Origin: JANPBY01 sp963805505
GTDB taxonomy: Bacteria; Actinomycetota; Actinomycetes; DATJPE01
Direction of reading: 5' to 3'
NCBI GenBank assembly: GCA_963805505.1
Contig: CAWDUP010000002.1
Location: 372,001 to 436,000, forward strand
DNA length: 64,000 nt
This document shows positions 9,074 through 16,233 of this stretch, one piece after another. The translations under genes and the position numbers were made by a program. Every line of letters begins with the position of its first letter. Within the stretch, counting starts at the first letter, position 1. Under the pieces are notes generated by a model. That model saw nothing but the letters and a program-made list of their open reading frames with translations, had not been told where the DNA came from and ran no database searches.

Positions 9074-9086
9074 GCCGGGCAACCTA
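9073..9086 (-). promoter_or_regulatory. Leaderless promoter of the maleylpyruvate isomerase-family gene
   Basis: Read on the minus strand, TAGGTT (9081-9086) is 7 bases before ATG 9073. No SD is present. Confidence 0.5.
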
Positions 9087-9144
9087 GCGCGACCCCCCGC
9101 CCGGGCCGTACTCCATTTCCGTTGCCGCCGGACGCGACCTGACG

Positions 9145-9200
9145 CAGAAGTGGCCGAAAGTGAGCTCCTCGCTGCCCGCGACTACCGAATGTTCGGCCAC
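9145..9200. repeat. Intergenic palindromic element A (agaagtggccgaaa family)
   Basis: It begins with the 15-mer cagaagtggccgaaa (9145-9159) and ends with ccgaatgttcggccac (9185-9200). The 9-base arms gtggccgaa/ttcggccac pair perfectly across 33 bases. The same 15-mer occurs twice in the element at 21399-21478, whose right end matches this one at 14 of 16 bases. It lies in the divergent gap between the isomerase gene and menE. Confidence 0.7.
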
Positions 9201-9226
9201 GTCCGCCGCTCCGGGGCCGGCCCGCC

Positions 9227-9245
9227 TACCCTTGCGATCGAGATG
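9227..9245 (+). promoter_or_regulatory. Probable -10 box of menE
   Basis: TACCCT at 9227-9232 is 10 bases before ATG 9243, giving a leader of at most a few bases. This favours 9243 as the start over the frame opening at 9072. Confidence 0.45.
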
Positions 9246-10421
9246 ACTCGCGAGCTGCTGGCGGTGCCTACCCCCGCCGACCCGTCGGTCGTCGATGTCC
9301 TCCTCCCGGCGCTCGCTGCTGCACTGGACGGCACCGGTCCCGCCCTCCTCCCACTTCCGCTCGAGGCCGGGGAGCGCAGCGCTGGGAAGTCCAGCACCGG
9401 GGAGTACGTCGAAGACGAGGTCGCCGTCGTCCTGGCCACCTCGGGGTCGAGCGGTGCCCCGAAGGGGGTCCTGCTCGGTCGACGTGCTCTCACCTGGGCT
9501 GCCGACACTCTCCACGACCGGCTCGGTGGCCCCGGCAGCTGGCTGCTCGCGCTGCCCGCATGGCACATCGGCGGCCTGCAGGTGCTCACCCGATCACTGC
9601 GCGCAGGCACCCCGCCGCTGGCCATGGACCTGCGCGACACCTTCACCGCTAAGGCATTCACCTGGGCGACGGCCGCGACCCGAGAACGGGCAGCCGGCGG
9701 AAGGACGTACGCCTCGATCGTGCCGACCCAGCTGGCCCGCATCCTCGAGGGCGGCGCCGAAGCCGTGGAAGCACTCGCGAGCTTCGACGCGGTTCTCGTG
9801 GGCGCGGCTGCCACACCACCGGAACTCGCCATGTTGGCTCGCAGCAAGGGCGCGAACGTGCTGCTTTCCTACGGCATGAGCGAGACCACCGGCGGCTGCG
9901 CCTACGACGGACAGCCCCTCGAGGGCATCGAGATCAGGCTCCGGGAGGGAGACGACCGGATCCTCGTACGCGGCCCGAGCCTCTTCAACGGCTTCCACCA
10001 GCGCCCCGACCTCACCGCCGAGGCGCTCGTCGACGGATGGCTGGTCACTAACGACGTCGGCCGTTGGGACGATGGCCGGCTGACCGTTCTAGGTCGCGCC
10101 GACGACGTGATCGTCAGCGGCGGCGAAAACATTGCACCCTTGGCCGTCGCCGACGCCCTGCGCTCCCGCCCCGACGTGCGCGACGCCGCGGTGGTCGGTG
10201 TGCCGGATGCTGAGTGGGGTCAGGCCGTGGTGGCGTACGTCGTCCCGATCCGCCCAGGCGCCCCCGTCGACGGGGAAGCCGCCCGCGAGCAGGTGCGCGC
10301 AGCGCTCGGCCGGGCCGCCGTCCCCAAGCGCATCGAGATCATCGACGCCTTGCCGATGCTGGCCAGCGGCAAGGTCGACCGAGCCACCCTGACCGAGCTC
10401 ACCGAGAACGCGAAGGCCTGA
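9243..10421 (+). CDS. menE: o-Succinylbenzoate-CoA ligase MenE
   Basis: An ANL-superfamily adenylating enzyme that activates o-succinylbenzoate with ATP and CoA for MenB. It shows the P-loop LATSGSSGAPKGVLL, the A5 motif SYGMSETTGG, the hinge region GRWDDGRLTVLGRADDVI with the ATP-ribose aspartate, and the C-terminal lysine in MLASGKVDR. From ATG 9243 it is 392 residues, normal for actinobacterial MenE. The frame is open back to 9072, but that part crosses palindromic element A and reads as noise. menA follows after 4 bases. Confidence 0.92.
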   Translation: MTRELLAVPTPADPSVVDVLLPALAAALDGTGPALLPLPLEAGERSAGKSSTGEYVEDEVAVVLATSGSSGAPKGVLLGRRALTWAADTLHDRLGGPGSWLLALPAWHIGGLQVLTRSLRAGTPPLAMDLRDTFTAKAFTWATAATRERAAGGRTYASIVPTQLARILEGGAEAVEALASFDAVLVGAAATPPELAMLARSKGANVLLSYGMSETTGGCAYDGQPLEGIEIRLREGDDRILVRGPSLFNGFHQRPDLTAEALVDGWLVTNDVGRWDDGRLTVLGRADDVIVSGGENIAPLAVADALRSRPDVRDAAVVGVPDAEWGQAVVAYVVPIRPGAPVDGEAAREQVRAALGRAAVPKRIEIIDALPMLASGKVDRATLTELTENAKA

Positions 10422-10425
10422 GCAG

Positions 10426-11295
10426 GTGGCGACCGTCGAGGAGTGGGTCGAGGGCGCGCGTCTACGCACGCTGCCAGCCGCCTTCGCCCCGGTGATCGCC
10501 GGCACAGGGGTCGCCGCCGCCACCGACGCCGTGATCTGGGCACGAGCGGTGCTGTGCCTGGTGGTCGCGGTCGCGTTGCAGGTGGCCGTCAACTACGCCA
10601 ACGACTACAGCGACGGCGTCCGCGGAACTGACGCCGTCCGGGTCGGCCCGCTTCGCCTCGTCGGCTCGGGTGCGGCCAGCCCAGCAGCGGTGAAGCGTGC
10701 GGCCTTCGCGGCCTTCGGGGTCGCGGCGGTGGCCGGGCTGGCCCTCGCGGCGATGACCACGTGGTGGCTCGTCGCCGTCGGTGCTCTGGCAATGCTGGCG
10801 GCGTGGGGTTACACCGGCGGCCCGCGCCCATACGGCTACGCCGGCCTCGGAGAGCTGTTCGTCTTCGTGTTCTTCGGGCTGGTCGCCGTGGGTGGGACCG
10901 CCTACGTGCAGGTCGGGTCGCTCACCTGGCTCGCGCTCGCGGTGGCGGTACCCATCGGCGCACTGGCCTGCGCGATCCTGGTTGCCAACAACCTGCGCGA
11001 CCTCCCGCGGGACGCTGAGTCCGGCAAGCGCACGCTCGCCGTCAAGCTCGGCGACTCGCCGACGCGGATGCTCTACGCCGGCCTGATGCTGCTGCCGTAC
11101 CTCGTCCCGCTCGGCCTGGCACTCACCGGTACACCTTGGGCTCTGCTGGCGCTCGGCGCACTGCCGCTGTCGCTACGCCAGACCCAGCGGGTGATGGCTG
11201 GCGCCTCGGGTCCGGCGCTGATCCCGGTGCTCAAGGCCACCGGCCTGACCGAGCTGCTCTACGCCATCCTGCTGGCAGTTGGCCTCGCCCTCTGA
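10426..11295 (+). CDS. menA: 1,4-Dihydroxy-2-naphthoate polyprenyltransferase MenA
   Basis: The 289-residue integral membrane UbiA-family enzyme attaches the prenyl chain to DHNA, giving demethylmenaquinone. About eight or nine hydrophobic segments are visible. The first prenyl-diphosphate/Mg motif is NYANDYSDGVRG near residue 60 and the second is NNLRDLPRDAESGKRTLAV near 190. The GTG start is 4 bases after the menE stop, so the two form an operon. The menaquinone methyltransferase (menG) is not in the window. Confidence 0.93.
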   Translation: MATVEEWVEGARLRTLPAAFAPVIAGTGVAAATDAVIWARAVLCLVVAVALQVAVNYANDYSDGVRGTDAVRVGPLRLVGSGAASPAAVKRAAFAAFGVAAVAGLALAAMTTWWLVAVGALAMLAAWGYTGGPRPYGYAGLGELFVFVFFGLVAVGGTAYVQVGSLTWLALAVAVPIGALACAILVANNLRDLPRDAESGKRTLAVKLGDSPTRMLYAGLMLLPYLVPLGLALTGTPWALLALGALPLSLRQTQRVMAGASGPALIPVLKATGLTELLYAILLAVGLAL

Positions 11296-11305
11296 CTGCT
11301 TCCGG

Positions 11306-12286
11306 TCAGGGCGTGATGGTGCGGTGCACCCGGAGGAAGGTGGGACGCCACCCCAGCTTCGGCCAGGTACGGGAGGAAAGCAGATTGGTGGCCCGCCAGT
11401 CGGTGGCGCAGCTGCGGTAGCCCTGTGCCGAAGCCCACGCCAGCACGGCCTGCCCGAGCGCCTGTCCGATCCGCCTGCCCCGCGCCTCCGGCAGGACGGC
11501 GGCGAATCCCAGGTGGGCGGCGTGGTCCGGGCGGGCGATTCCCGTGTGCATGCTCGACTTCGTCGCCGACACGCCGATCGCAGAGCCGACGACGTGGTCG
11601 TCGAGGACCGCCACGAACGTCGCGAGGGAGGGATCGTCGATGCCTTGCTCCCAGTCGGCAACCGCCTCGGCCAGCGGTGGAGCAGGGACCCCGCTGAAGA
11701 CCGGCGAGCCGAACTGGTGGTCGTCCAGCACCAGGTCGAGGGCGGCGAGCGCCGCGACGTCGCGGTGCTCTGCGCGCCGGACAGTGAAGCCGTGCGTCTT
11801 CGCCGGCTCAACCGCCTCGCCGAGATCGCGTACCGCGTGCACGTGCTGGGCACCGAAACCGCTGCGAAACCACGCGTCGAGCAGTGCCGTGTCGTGACTC
11901 GGGAGGATGGCGTAGTGCTGGGTCAGGTCGGCGTCGACCCAGGGGCCAGCAGCTGCCGCGTAGAGGTCGCGGGCTACTTCGGCGTCGGTGCCGTCGGCGA
12001 GCGCATGCCCAGCAGCCTCCACCCACACGTTCGGTCCCCAGAGCGTTCCCGGCCGTGGAGCGCCGAGCACGTAGCCGACGAGATCGCCGTTCCTCAAGGC
12101 GATCGCTCCTGACGATCCCTCGACGGCGAAGCAGGCAGCCAGCTCGCCCTTGGCCGCTGTCGGCTCGGCATACGCAGGGTCGAGCAACGGTTCGTGAATC
12201 AGCTGACGCCGATGGCGCCGCGCCAACAGGTGGGCTGCACCGTCGAGATGGTCCTCCCCGAACGGGAGGACTTCTATCCGGGACAC
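11306..12286 (-). CDS. Tandem GNAT-family N-acetyltransferase
   Basis: The 326-residue protein reads as two GNAT-like halves. The second half (about 165-320) is the clearer one: FTVRRAEHRDVAALAAL starts it, DDHVVGSAIGVSA is the beta4 region, LGFAAVLPEARGRRIGQAL contains the acetyl-CoA R/QxxGxG/A loop, and NLLSSRTWPKLGW closes it. The first half lacks a clear CoA loop and may bind substrate. The acceptor is unknown. It starts with GTG after a -10 box. It is convergent with menA, 10 bases apart. Confidence 0.8.
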   Translation of the reverse strand: MSRIEVLPFGEDHLDGAAHLLARRHRRQLIHEPLLDPAYAEPTAAKGELAACFAVEGSSGAIALRNGDLVGYVLGAPRPGTLWGPNVWVEAAGHALADGTDAEVARDLYAAAAGPWVDADLTQHYAILPSHDTALLDAWFRSGFGAQHVHAVRDLGEAVEPAKTHGFTVRRAEHRDVAALAALDLVLDDHQFGSPVFSGVPAPPLAEAVADWEQGIDDPSLATFVAVLDDHVVGSAIGVSATKSSMHTGIARPDHAAHLGFAAVLPEARGRRIGQALGQAVLAWASAQGYRSCATDWRATNLLSSRTWPKLGWRPTFLRVHRTITP

Positions 12287-12300
12287 GACCGCGGAGCCTA
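12284..12300 (-). promoter_or_regulatory. Near-leaderless promoter of the GNAT gene
   Basis: On the minus strand TAGGCT (12295-12300) is 8 bases before GTG 12286. No SD is visible. Confidence 0.45.
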
Positions 12301-12351
12301 GCTACGGACGGATTCGCGGCCTACCGATTTCCGGGCGGTGCGACGGCAGGA

Positions 12352-12510
12352 TCACGGCATCACGCGGGCAAAGATGGCGTCGATCTCCGCGCGATCGGCA
12401 TTGGTCCAGGCTGCATTGCGAAGCCGGTCCCACTCCTGTTCAAGGGCCGCGAACGTGCTGTCACCGATCCCTTCGTCGAACCCATGGGGCCGCAAGGCTG
12501 CGGAAGTCAT
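12352..12510 (-). CDS. Possible small acidic protein (52 residues)
   Basis: A short open frame starts with ATG at 12510, preceded by GAGGAG at good spacing. A TAGCCT hexamer on the same strand at 12544-12549 would give a leader of roughly 27 bases. The product starts MTSAALRPHGFDEG, then forms one likely amphipathic helix (FAALEQEWDRLR) and ends with a short acidic helix. I recognise no family. Codon third positions are mostly G or C, like a gene, but the frame is short enough to be chance. It fills an otherwise empty 400-base gap. Confidence 0.45.
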   Translation of the reverse strand: MTSAALRPHGFDEGIGDSTFAALEQEWDRLRNAAWTNADRAEIDAIFARVMP

Positions 12511-12684
12511 GTCACTCCTCTGTCATCGATCTCGGTCGTTCTCAGGCTAGAACTCCTATGTGAACGACTGATCACGCCGAGGTGACACCCGCAAGAAGTC
12601 CGCTGTGCTCGGCATCACACGCAGCAAAGCGCTCCGACGGCGCCAAGGACCACGCCTGCCCTGCGAAACCTGGTCGTCGGATGG

Positions 12685-13371
12685 TCAGGTCATGCCCGGT
12701 TTTGCCACCCCGAGAGCGGCGATGACGAGGATCAGCACCCAGATCGTGAGGACGTACGGCGCCGAGCCTTGGATCGCTCGGCGCATCGTGCGCTCGACCT
12801 CACGCGACGATCCGTTCGTCACCAATGCATCGAAGGCCGGGCCGAAGGGGCGCAGCCGGAAGCGGATCAGCACTCCGAACAGCATCGCCACGGCATAGAG
12901 CGCGACCTTGCCGCCCAGCCACTTGGGATTCGTGGTCACACCGAATGGTTCAGTCGCCAGCACGGTGTAGATCCCTACCGTGAGCAGCGTGACGATCAAC
13001 CCGAGGCGCAGCAACAGGTCGACGTTCTTGATCCGTGCGCCAAGCGCTGTCCCCGTGTAGCGATGGTCGGCGAGCACCAACCCGAGCCAGGCCACGGAGA
13101 ACACCCACACGCCGATGACCGGAAGCCCCTTGAAGCGCTCGCCGTACTCACTCGCCGCCATCAATGAGACGCCGCTCGGCAGGAACAACACCAGGCAGAT
13201 CCGCGGCGCCATGTCGACCCACGCCATGATGCGGAGAGCAGTCACCCTGCTCTCGACGGCCAGCTCCGGCTTGAGCACGTAGCGGCTGGAGTAGAAGACC
13301 CCGAGGTCGGCGCCCAGCCAGTACGCCATCAGCACCAGGTGCAGCACGATCAAGGCGTCAAGCAGGGACAC
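12685..13371 (-). CDS. Multi-pass membrane protein of unknown function
   Basis: The 228-residue protein has about six hydrophobic segments (near 5-25, 50-67, 84-104, 120-140, 152-170 and 204-223). The first holds LHLVLMAYWLGADLGVFYSS, a His plus Trp-Leu-Gly pattern resembling the first helix of CopD-like and other heme-binding membrane families. That resemblance is only suggestive. The loop before the last segment is basic (TMRRAIQG). It starts with GTG 13371 behind a CGGAG site. I do not assign a function. Confidence 0.7.
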   Translation of the reverse strand: MSLLDALIVLHLVLMAYWLGADLGVFYSSRYVLKPELAVESRVTALRIMAWVDMAPRICLVLFLPSGVSLMAASEYGERFKGLPVIGVWVFSVAWLGLVLADHRYTGTALGARIKNVDLLLRLGLIVTLLTVGIYTVLATEPFGVTTNPKWLGGKVALYAVAMLFGVLIRFRLRPFGPAFDALVTNGSSREVERTMRRAIQGSAPYVLTIWVLILVIAALGVAKPGMT

Positions 13372-13472
13372 GTACGGCTCCGCGGGGGGCAGTCGGCTCG
13401 ACTCGGAACGACCTTCCGAGGTGGACGAGGGACGGTACCTGATGCCCCCTCGCCTCCCTGCGCAGCCCGCGA

Positions 13473-13530
13473 GAAGGCGCCGAATAGAGCGCGGTGTTCG
13501 GCCGAAAAGCTGAGCACTATCGGCGCCTTC
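13473..13530. repeat. Palindromic element B (agaaggcgccgaa family)
   Basis: Arms gaaggcgccgaatag (13473-13487) and ctatcggcgccttc (13517-13530) pair with one bulged base. The loop holds a second palindrome, ttcggccgaa (13497-13506). It lies just after the stop of the nuclease-fold gene at 13547, and could serve as its terminator. Element D at 14409-14467, on the other side of that gene, has the same core. Confidence 0.7.
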
Positions 13531-13546
13531 CGGCCGTCGGGCCGGG

Positions 13547-14389
13547 TCAGGCGGCTCCGCGCGAAGACGACGTCGACCAGCGCAGCTGTAGCTTGTTCAG
13601 TCCAAGACTGCTGAACATCGAGGCAGCCAGCAGGTCCTGCCAGGCGGCGATACGCTCGGGTCGATGCTCACGGCCAAGCGCCGCGTCCGCCTCGCGCAGG
13701 ATGGCGCTGGGCTGAGCCAGTACCTCTCGACTGGTGTAGGCCCGCCGGCTCCAGCCCGCGTCGAGAATGCGCCGGTCACGAACCAGGTCGTCGCGATGCT
13801 GGCTGGGCGTGCGGTGCACCGCGCCGTCGTACTCGTGCAGCGCCCGCGTTCCCACGAGCCACAGGTCGCCGCGCGCTACGAATGCGCCCGCGTGCCGCAG
13901 CACGTACTGCGGCTCGACGCCGATATCGCAGACCACGTGCAGCATCCGAAGGACCGACTCCCACGCGGACTCCGACCGCCCGTCCGCAAGCGCGACCGCT
14001 CGCCGAAGGAGAGGCGCACCACGCCGACCTGGTCCCGCCGCGGCGAGGATGTCTCGGTTCCCGCAGCTGCCCATGTGCAACGCGGCATCACACAGGACGA
14101 CGAGGTCGAGCAGCCCGAGGTCGCGCGCGCAGGCCAGCAACGTGTCCGCGGGGCTCGTCAGTCGCAGCCCACCAACGCGCACGAGCGCCGGCTCATAAGA
14201 GAGTTGCGCGACGTTCAGGCCTCGGCGCTTGGGGCGGGACGGGCTGCGCGGCATCGCCACGAAGACCGGCCAGTCGTCGGGGAGGTTGATCGGAGTGGGC
14301 AGCCACCAGCCGTACGTCGCCGCGGCTGTGAGGTGTGTGAACCCGGCCGACTCCGGCAGGGCTAGCTGGCCCCCGCTGTGGCTATCCAC
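13547..14389 (-). CDS. DUF559/AbiEi-like protein with Vsr-type endonuclease fold
   Basis: The 280-residue protein matches a common actinobacterial type. Its N-terminal part (about 10-110) is AbiEi-antitoxin-like with LTSPADTLLACARDLGLLDL. It is followed by a C-terminal DUF559 segment related to very-short-patch endonucleases. The nuclease-like residues are SESAWESVLR (Glu), ARGDLWLVG (Asp), ALHEYDG (Glu) and then RDDLVRDRRILDAGWSRRAY. Whether it cuts DNA is unknown; the family is annotated both as antitoxin-like and as nuclease. No toxin-type partner is adjacent. Hairpins B and D flank it closely. The GTG start overlaps a small palindrome. Confidence 0.65.
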   Translation of the reverse strand: MDSHSGGQLALPESAGFTHLTAAATYGWWLPTPINLPDDWPVFVAMPRSPSRPKRRGLNVAQLSYEPALVRVGGLRLTSPADTLLACARDLGLLDLVVLCDAALHMGSCGNRDILAAAGPGRRGAPLLRRAVALADGRSESAWESVLRMLHVVCDIGVEPQYVLRHAGAFVARGDLWLVGTRALHEYDGAVHRTPSQHRDDLVRDRRILDAGWSRRAYTSREVLAQPSAILREADAALGREHRPERIAAWQDLLAASMFSSLGLNKLQLRWSTSSSRGAA

Positions 14390-14391
14390 AG
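14376..14391. promoter_or_regulatory. Palindrome over the start codon of the nuclease-fold gene
   Basis: ctgtgg-ctat-ccacag is a 6+4+6 perfect palindrome containing the GTG start (14387-14389) of the minus-strand gene. It could be an operator for autoregulation or may hide the start in RNA. Confidence 0.35.
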
Positions 14392-14408
14392 TGCAGCCCC
14401 TGACGCCG

Positions 14409-14467
14409 AGAAGGCGCCGAAAAGTGACCGTCTCGCGTCGGTTCCGGGCCCACTTTCGGCGCCTTCT
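14409..14467. repeat. Palindromic element D (agaaggcgccgaaa family)
   Basis: Left arm agaaggcgccgaaaagtg (14409-14426) pairs with right arm cactttcggcgccttct (14451-14467), 17 pairs with one bulge, around a 24-base loop. It sits between the stop of the DUF4229 gene and the start of the nuclease-fold gene, so it could terminate the former. It shares agaaggcgccgaa with element B. Confidence 0.75.
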
Positions 14468-14491
14468 GCCGAAGCCGAGGTGCTCGAGCAG

Positions 14492-14785
14492 CTAGGCGGG
14501 TGCTGGGCCTTCCGCGTCACGTTCGGCGTCGGCCAGCGCGTCGGCGCGCTCGTCCTCGAGGCGGTTGGCCTCCTCCATCTTCGAGGAGATCCGCTCGGCC
14601 CGCTCCTGCACCTCGAGGGCCAGCTTGTCGCGCAGCTTCACCAGAGCGAAGTACGACACCAGCAGGCTCACCACGAAGGCCAGCACCACCAGCAAGATGC
14701 CTCGAGCACCGGCGACGTACAGCACGGCGAAGGCCACCGCGAGGATCGCGAGGCGCGCGAGGGTGTAGGTCCAGAAGGTTCGCAT
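14492..14785 (-). CDS. DUF4229-type small membrane protein
   Basis: The 97-residue protein from ATG 14785 has two closely spaced transmembrane segments (about 7-27 and 30-52), then a long charged helix (KMEEANRLEDERADALAD) that may be coiled coil. This is the DUF4229 layout, widespread in actinobacteria and of unknown function. TACTCT (14795-14800, minus strand) nine bases upstream is a candidate -10 box and GAGGGGG a possible ribosome site. It is divergent from the next gene with 47 bases between. Confidence 0.75.
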   Translation of the reverse strand: MRTFWTYTLARLAILAVAFAVLYVAGARGILLVVLAFVVSLLVSYFALVKLRDKLALEVQERAERISSKMEEANRLEDERADALADAERDAEGPAPA

Positions 14786-14820
14786 GACCCCCTCAGAGTA
14801 CGTCGCACGCGAAATCGACA

Positions 14821-14835
14821 TACCCTCGAAGGGTG
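14821..14835 (+). promoter_or_regulatory. Leaderless promoter of the PLDNc protein gene
   Basis: TACCCT at 14821-14826 is 6 bases before GTG 14833. Confidence 0.5.
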
Positions 14836-15150
14836 AGTCGCATTCTGCCGCTTGTCCTCATCTTGGGCTTCACCATCTTCTGCCTGGTCGACTGCACCCA
14901 GACCCCGCCGAACGAGGTCAAGGGGTTGCCCAAGGTCCTCTGGCTCGCCGTCATCGTGGTCCTACCCCTCGTGGGCGGAGTCTTGTGGCTGCTCGCCGCG
15001 CACCTGCCCGACCCCGGGCGCGGCGACAACGGCGGTGGCGGTGGCGGCGGACGCGGTGGCTTCGGCGGCTTCGGGACCGGCGGCGGTGGTTCCAGCCGGC
15101 CGAGCCGCGCCCCGGACGACGACGACGACTTCCTGCGCGGCCTGCGCTAG
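14833..15150 (+). CDS. PLDNc-domain small membrane protein with Gly-rich tail
   Basis: The 105-residue protein has two hydrophobic segments (3-21 and 37-57) with LAVIVVLPLVGGVLWLL, the PLDNc pattern also seen at 9-275. A glycine-rich linker of about 25 residues and an acidic end (DDDDD near 96) follow. In many actinomycetes this gene lies beside the ccs and men genes. Its role is unknown. The GTG start follows a leaderless-type -10 box. Confidence 0.75.
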   Translation: MSRILPLVLILGFTIFCLVDCTQTPPNEVKGLPKVLWLAVIVVLPLVGGVLWLLAAHLPDPGRGDNGGGGGGGRGGFGGFGTGGGGSSRPSRAPDDDDDFLRGLR

Positions 15151-15172
15151 GAGCCCGTCCGTTCGCCGCAGA

Positions 15173-16231
15173 TCAGACGCCGGAGTAGGAGTGCAGGCCG
15201 GTGATGAACAGGTTCACACCAAAGTAGTTGAACATCAGGCAGCCGAATCCGGCGATGGCGATCCATGACGAGCCGCGCGCCTTCCAGCCGGCCGTGGCGC
15301 GCGCGTGCAGGTAGGCCGCGTAGACGACCCAGGTGATGAACGCCCAGGTCTCCTTGGGGTCCCAGCCCCAGTACCGCCCCCATGCGTTCTCCGCCCAGAT
15401 CGCCCCAGCGATGACCGCGAAGGTCCACAGGGGGAAGGTGAACGCGTTGATCCGGTAGGCCAACCGGTCCATCGCGGCCGCGTCCGGAAGCAGCCGGGCG
15501 ATGGCCCCCTCGCCGACCTCCTCGCCTGTCTCGGCTGCCTCGAGCCTGCGCCGGTCTGAGCGATCCTTCACCAAGAACAGCGCCGACAACAAGGCGCCCA
15601 AGGCGAAGGCGCCCGTCGCGATCATCGCGGCCATCACGTGCACCACGAGCCACCCGGACTGCAGCGCCGGCACCAACGCAGCTGCGTCCACGTAGAGAAC
15701 CGTCACCGACAGGCCCAGTGCCAGGAGGACGCACGGAATCACGAAGACCCCGAGGACCTGCCGTCTCCGGTCGCGCAGGGCCACGACCAGGAACGCCCCT
15801 GCCACGACCGTCGACGTCGTCAGGGTGAACTCGTGCATGTTGCCCCACGGCACCCGCTGCGCGGCGACCGCGCGGGCGATGACCGCGCCGAGCTGCAACA
15901 AGAACGCCAGGCACGTCAGGGCGGTCGCGATCCCCGCAGCCTTGCGACCCGGGAACGCATCCGGATCCGGCCCGCGACCGGAAGAAGCATCGGGTACGGG
16001 CCCCGCAGCCGAGCCGCCATCGCCCGGCGCCGCCGACGCCGCGCTACGTGCGGTCTCTTCGCCAAGAGCTGACCCCGCCCCCACGAGAACCGGCTCCGGC
16101 GCCTTACGGTCCGCGCGTGCGCCGATGGTGGACGCTGCCGCGGCTGCGTAGCCGACGAACGCTGCGGTATAGACGCCGATCGCGGAGTAAGCCAGCTCGA
16201 GGCTCAACTTGGCCATGGACTCGTCGACCAC
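15173..16231 (-). CDS. ccsB: Cytochrome c biogenesis protein CcsB (ResC)
   Basis: The 352-residue membrane protein has eight or so hydrophobic segments and carries the heme-handling WWD motif WGRYWGWDPKETW near residue 275. Conserved flanking histidines lie in LVVHVMAAMI and LHARATAGW. With ResB it forms the system II heme export and ligation complex, which attaches heme to apocytochrome c outside the membrane. An unusual 70-residue low-complexity loop (Ala/Pro/Gly/Asp-rich, about 45-110) follows the first segment. It starts with GTG 2 bases after the resB stop, last in a six-gene operon. Confidence 0.93.
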   Translation of the reverse strand: MVDESMAKLSLELAYSAIGVYTAAFVGYAAAAASTIGARADRKAPEPVLVGAGSALGEETARSAASAAPGDGGSAAGPVPDASSGRGPDPDAFPGRKAAGIATALTCLAFLLQLGAVIARAVAAQRVPWGNMHEFTLTTSTVVAGAFLVVALRDRRRQVLGVFVIPCVLLALGLSVTVLYVDAAALVPALQSGWLVVHVMAAMIATGAFALGALLSALFLVKDRSDRRRLEAAETGEEVGEGAIARLLPDAAAMDRLAYRINAFTFPLWTFAVIAGAIWAENAWGRYWGWDPKETWAFITWVVYAAYLHARATAGWKARGSSWIAIAGFGCLMFNYFGVNLFITGLHSYSGV

Positions 16232-16233
16232 GA

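Noticed and set aside
14382..14390. A DnaA-box-like 9-mer (ctatccaca)
   Set aside because: A single site with one mismatch, within a small palindrome, with no origin genes such as dnaA or dnaN near. Likely chance.
15020..15090. ggcggt-rich tract
   Set aside because: It encodes the Gly-rich tail of the PLDNc protein and has no independent structure.
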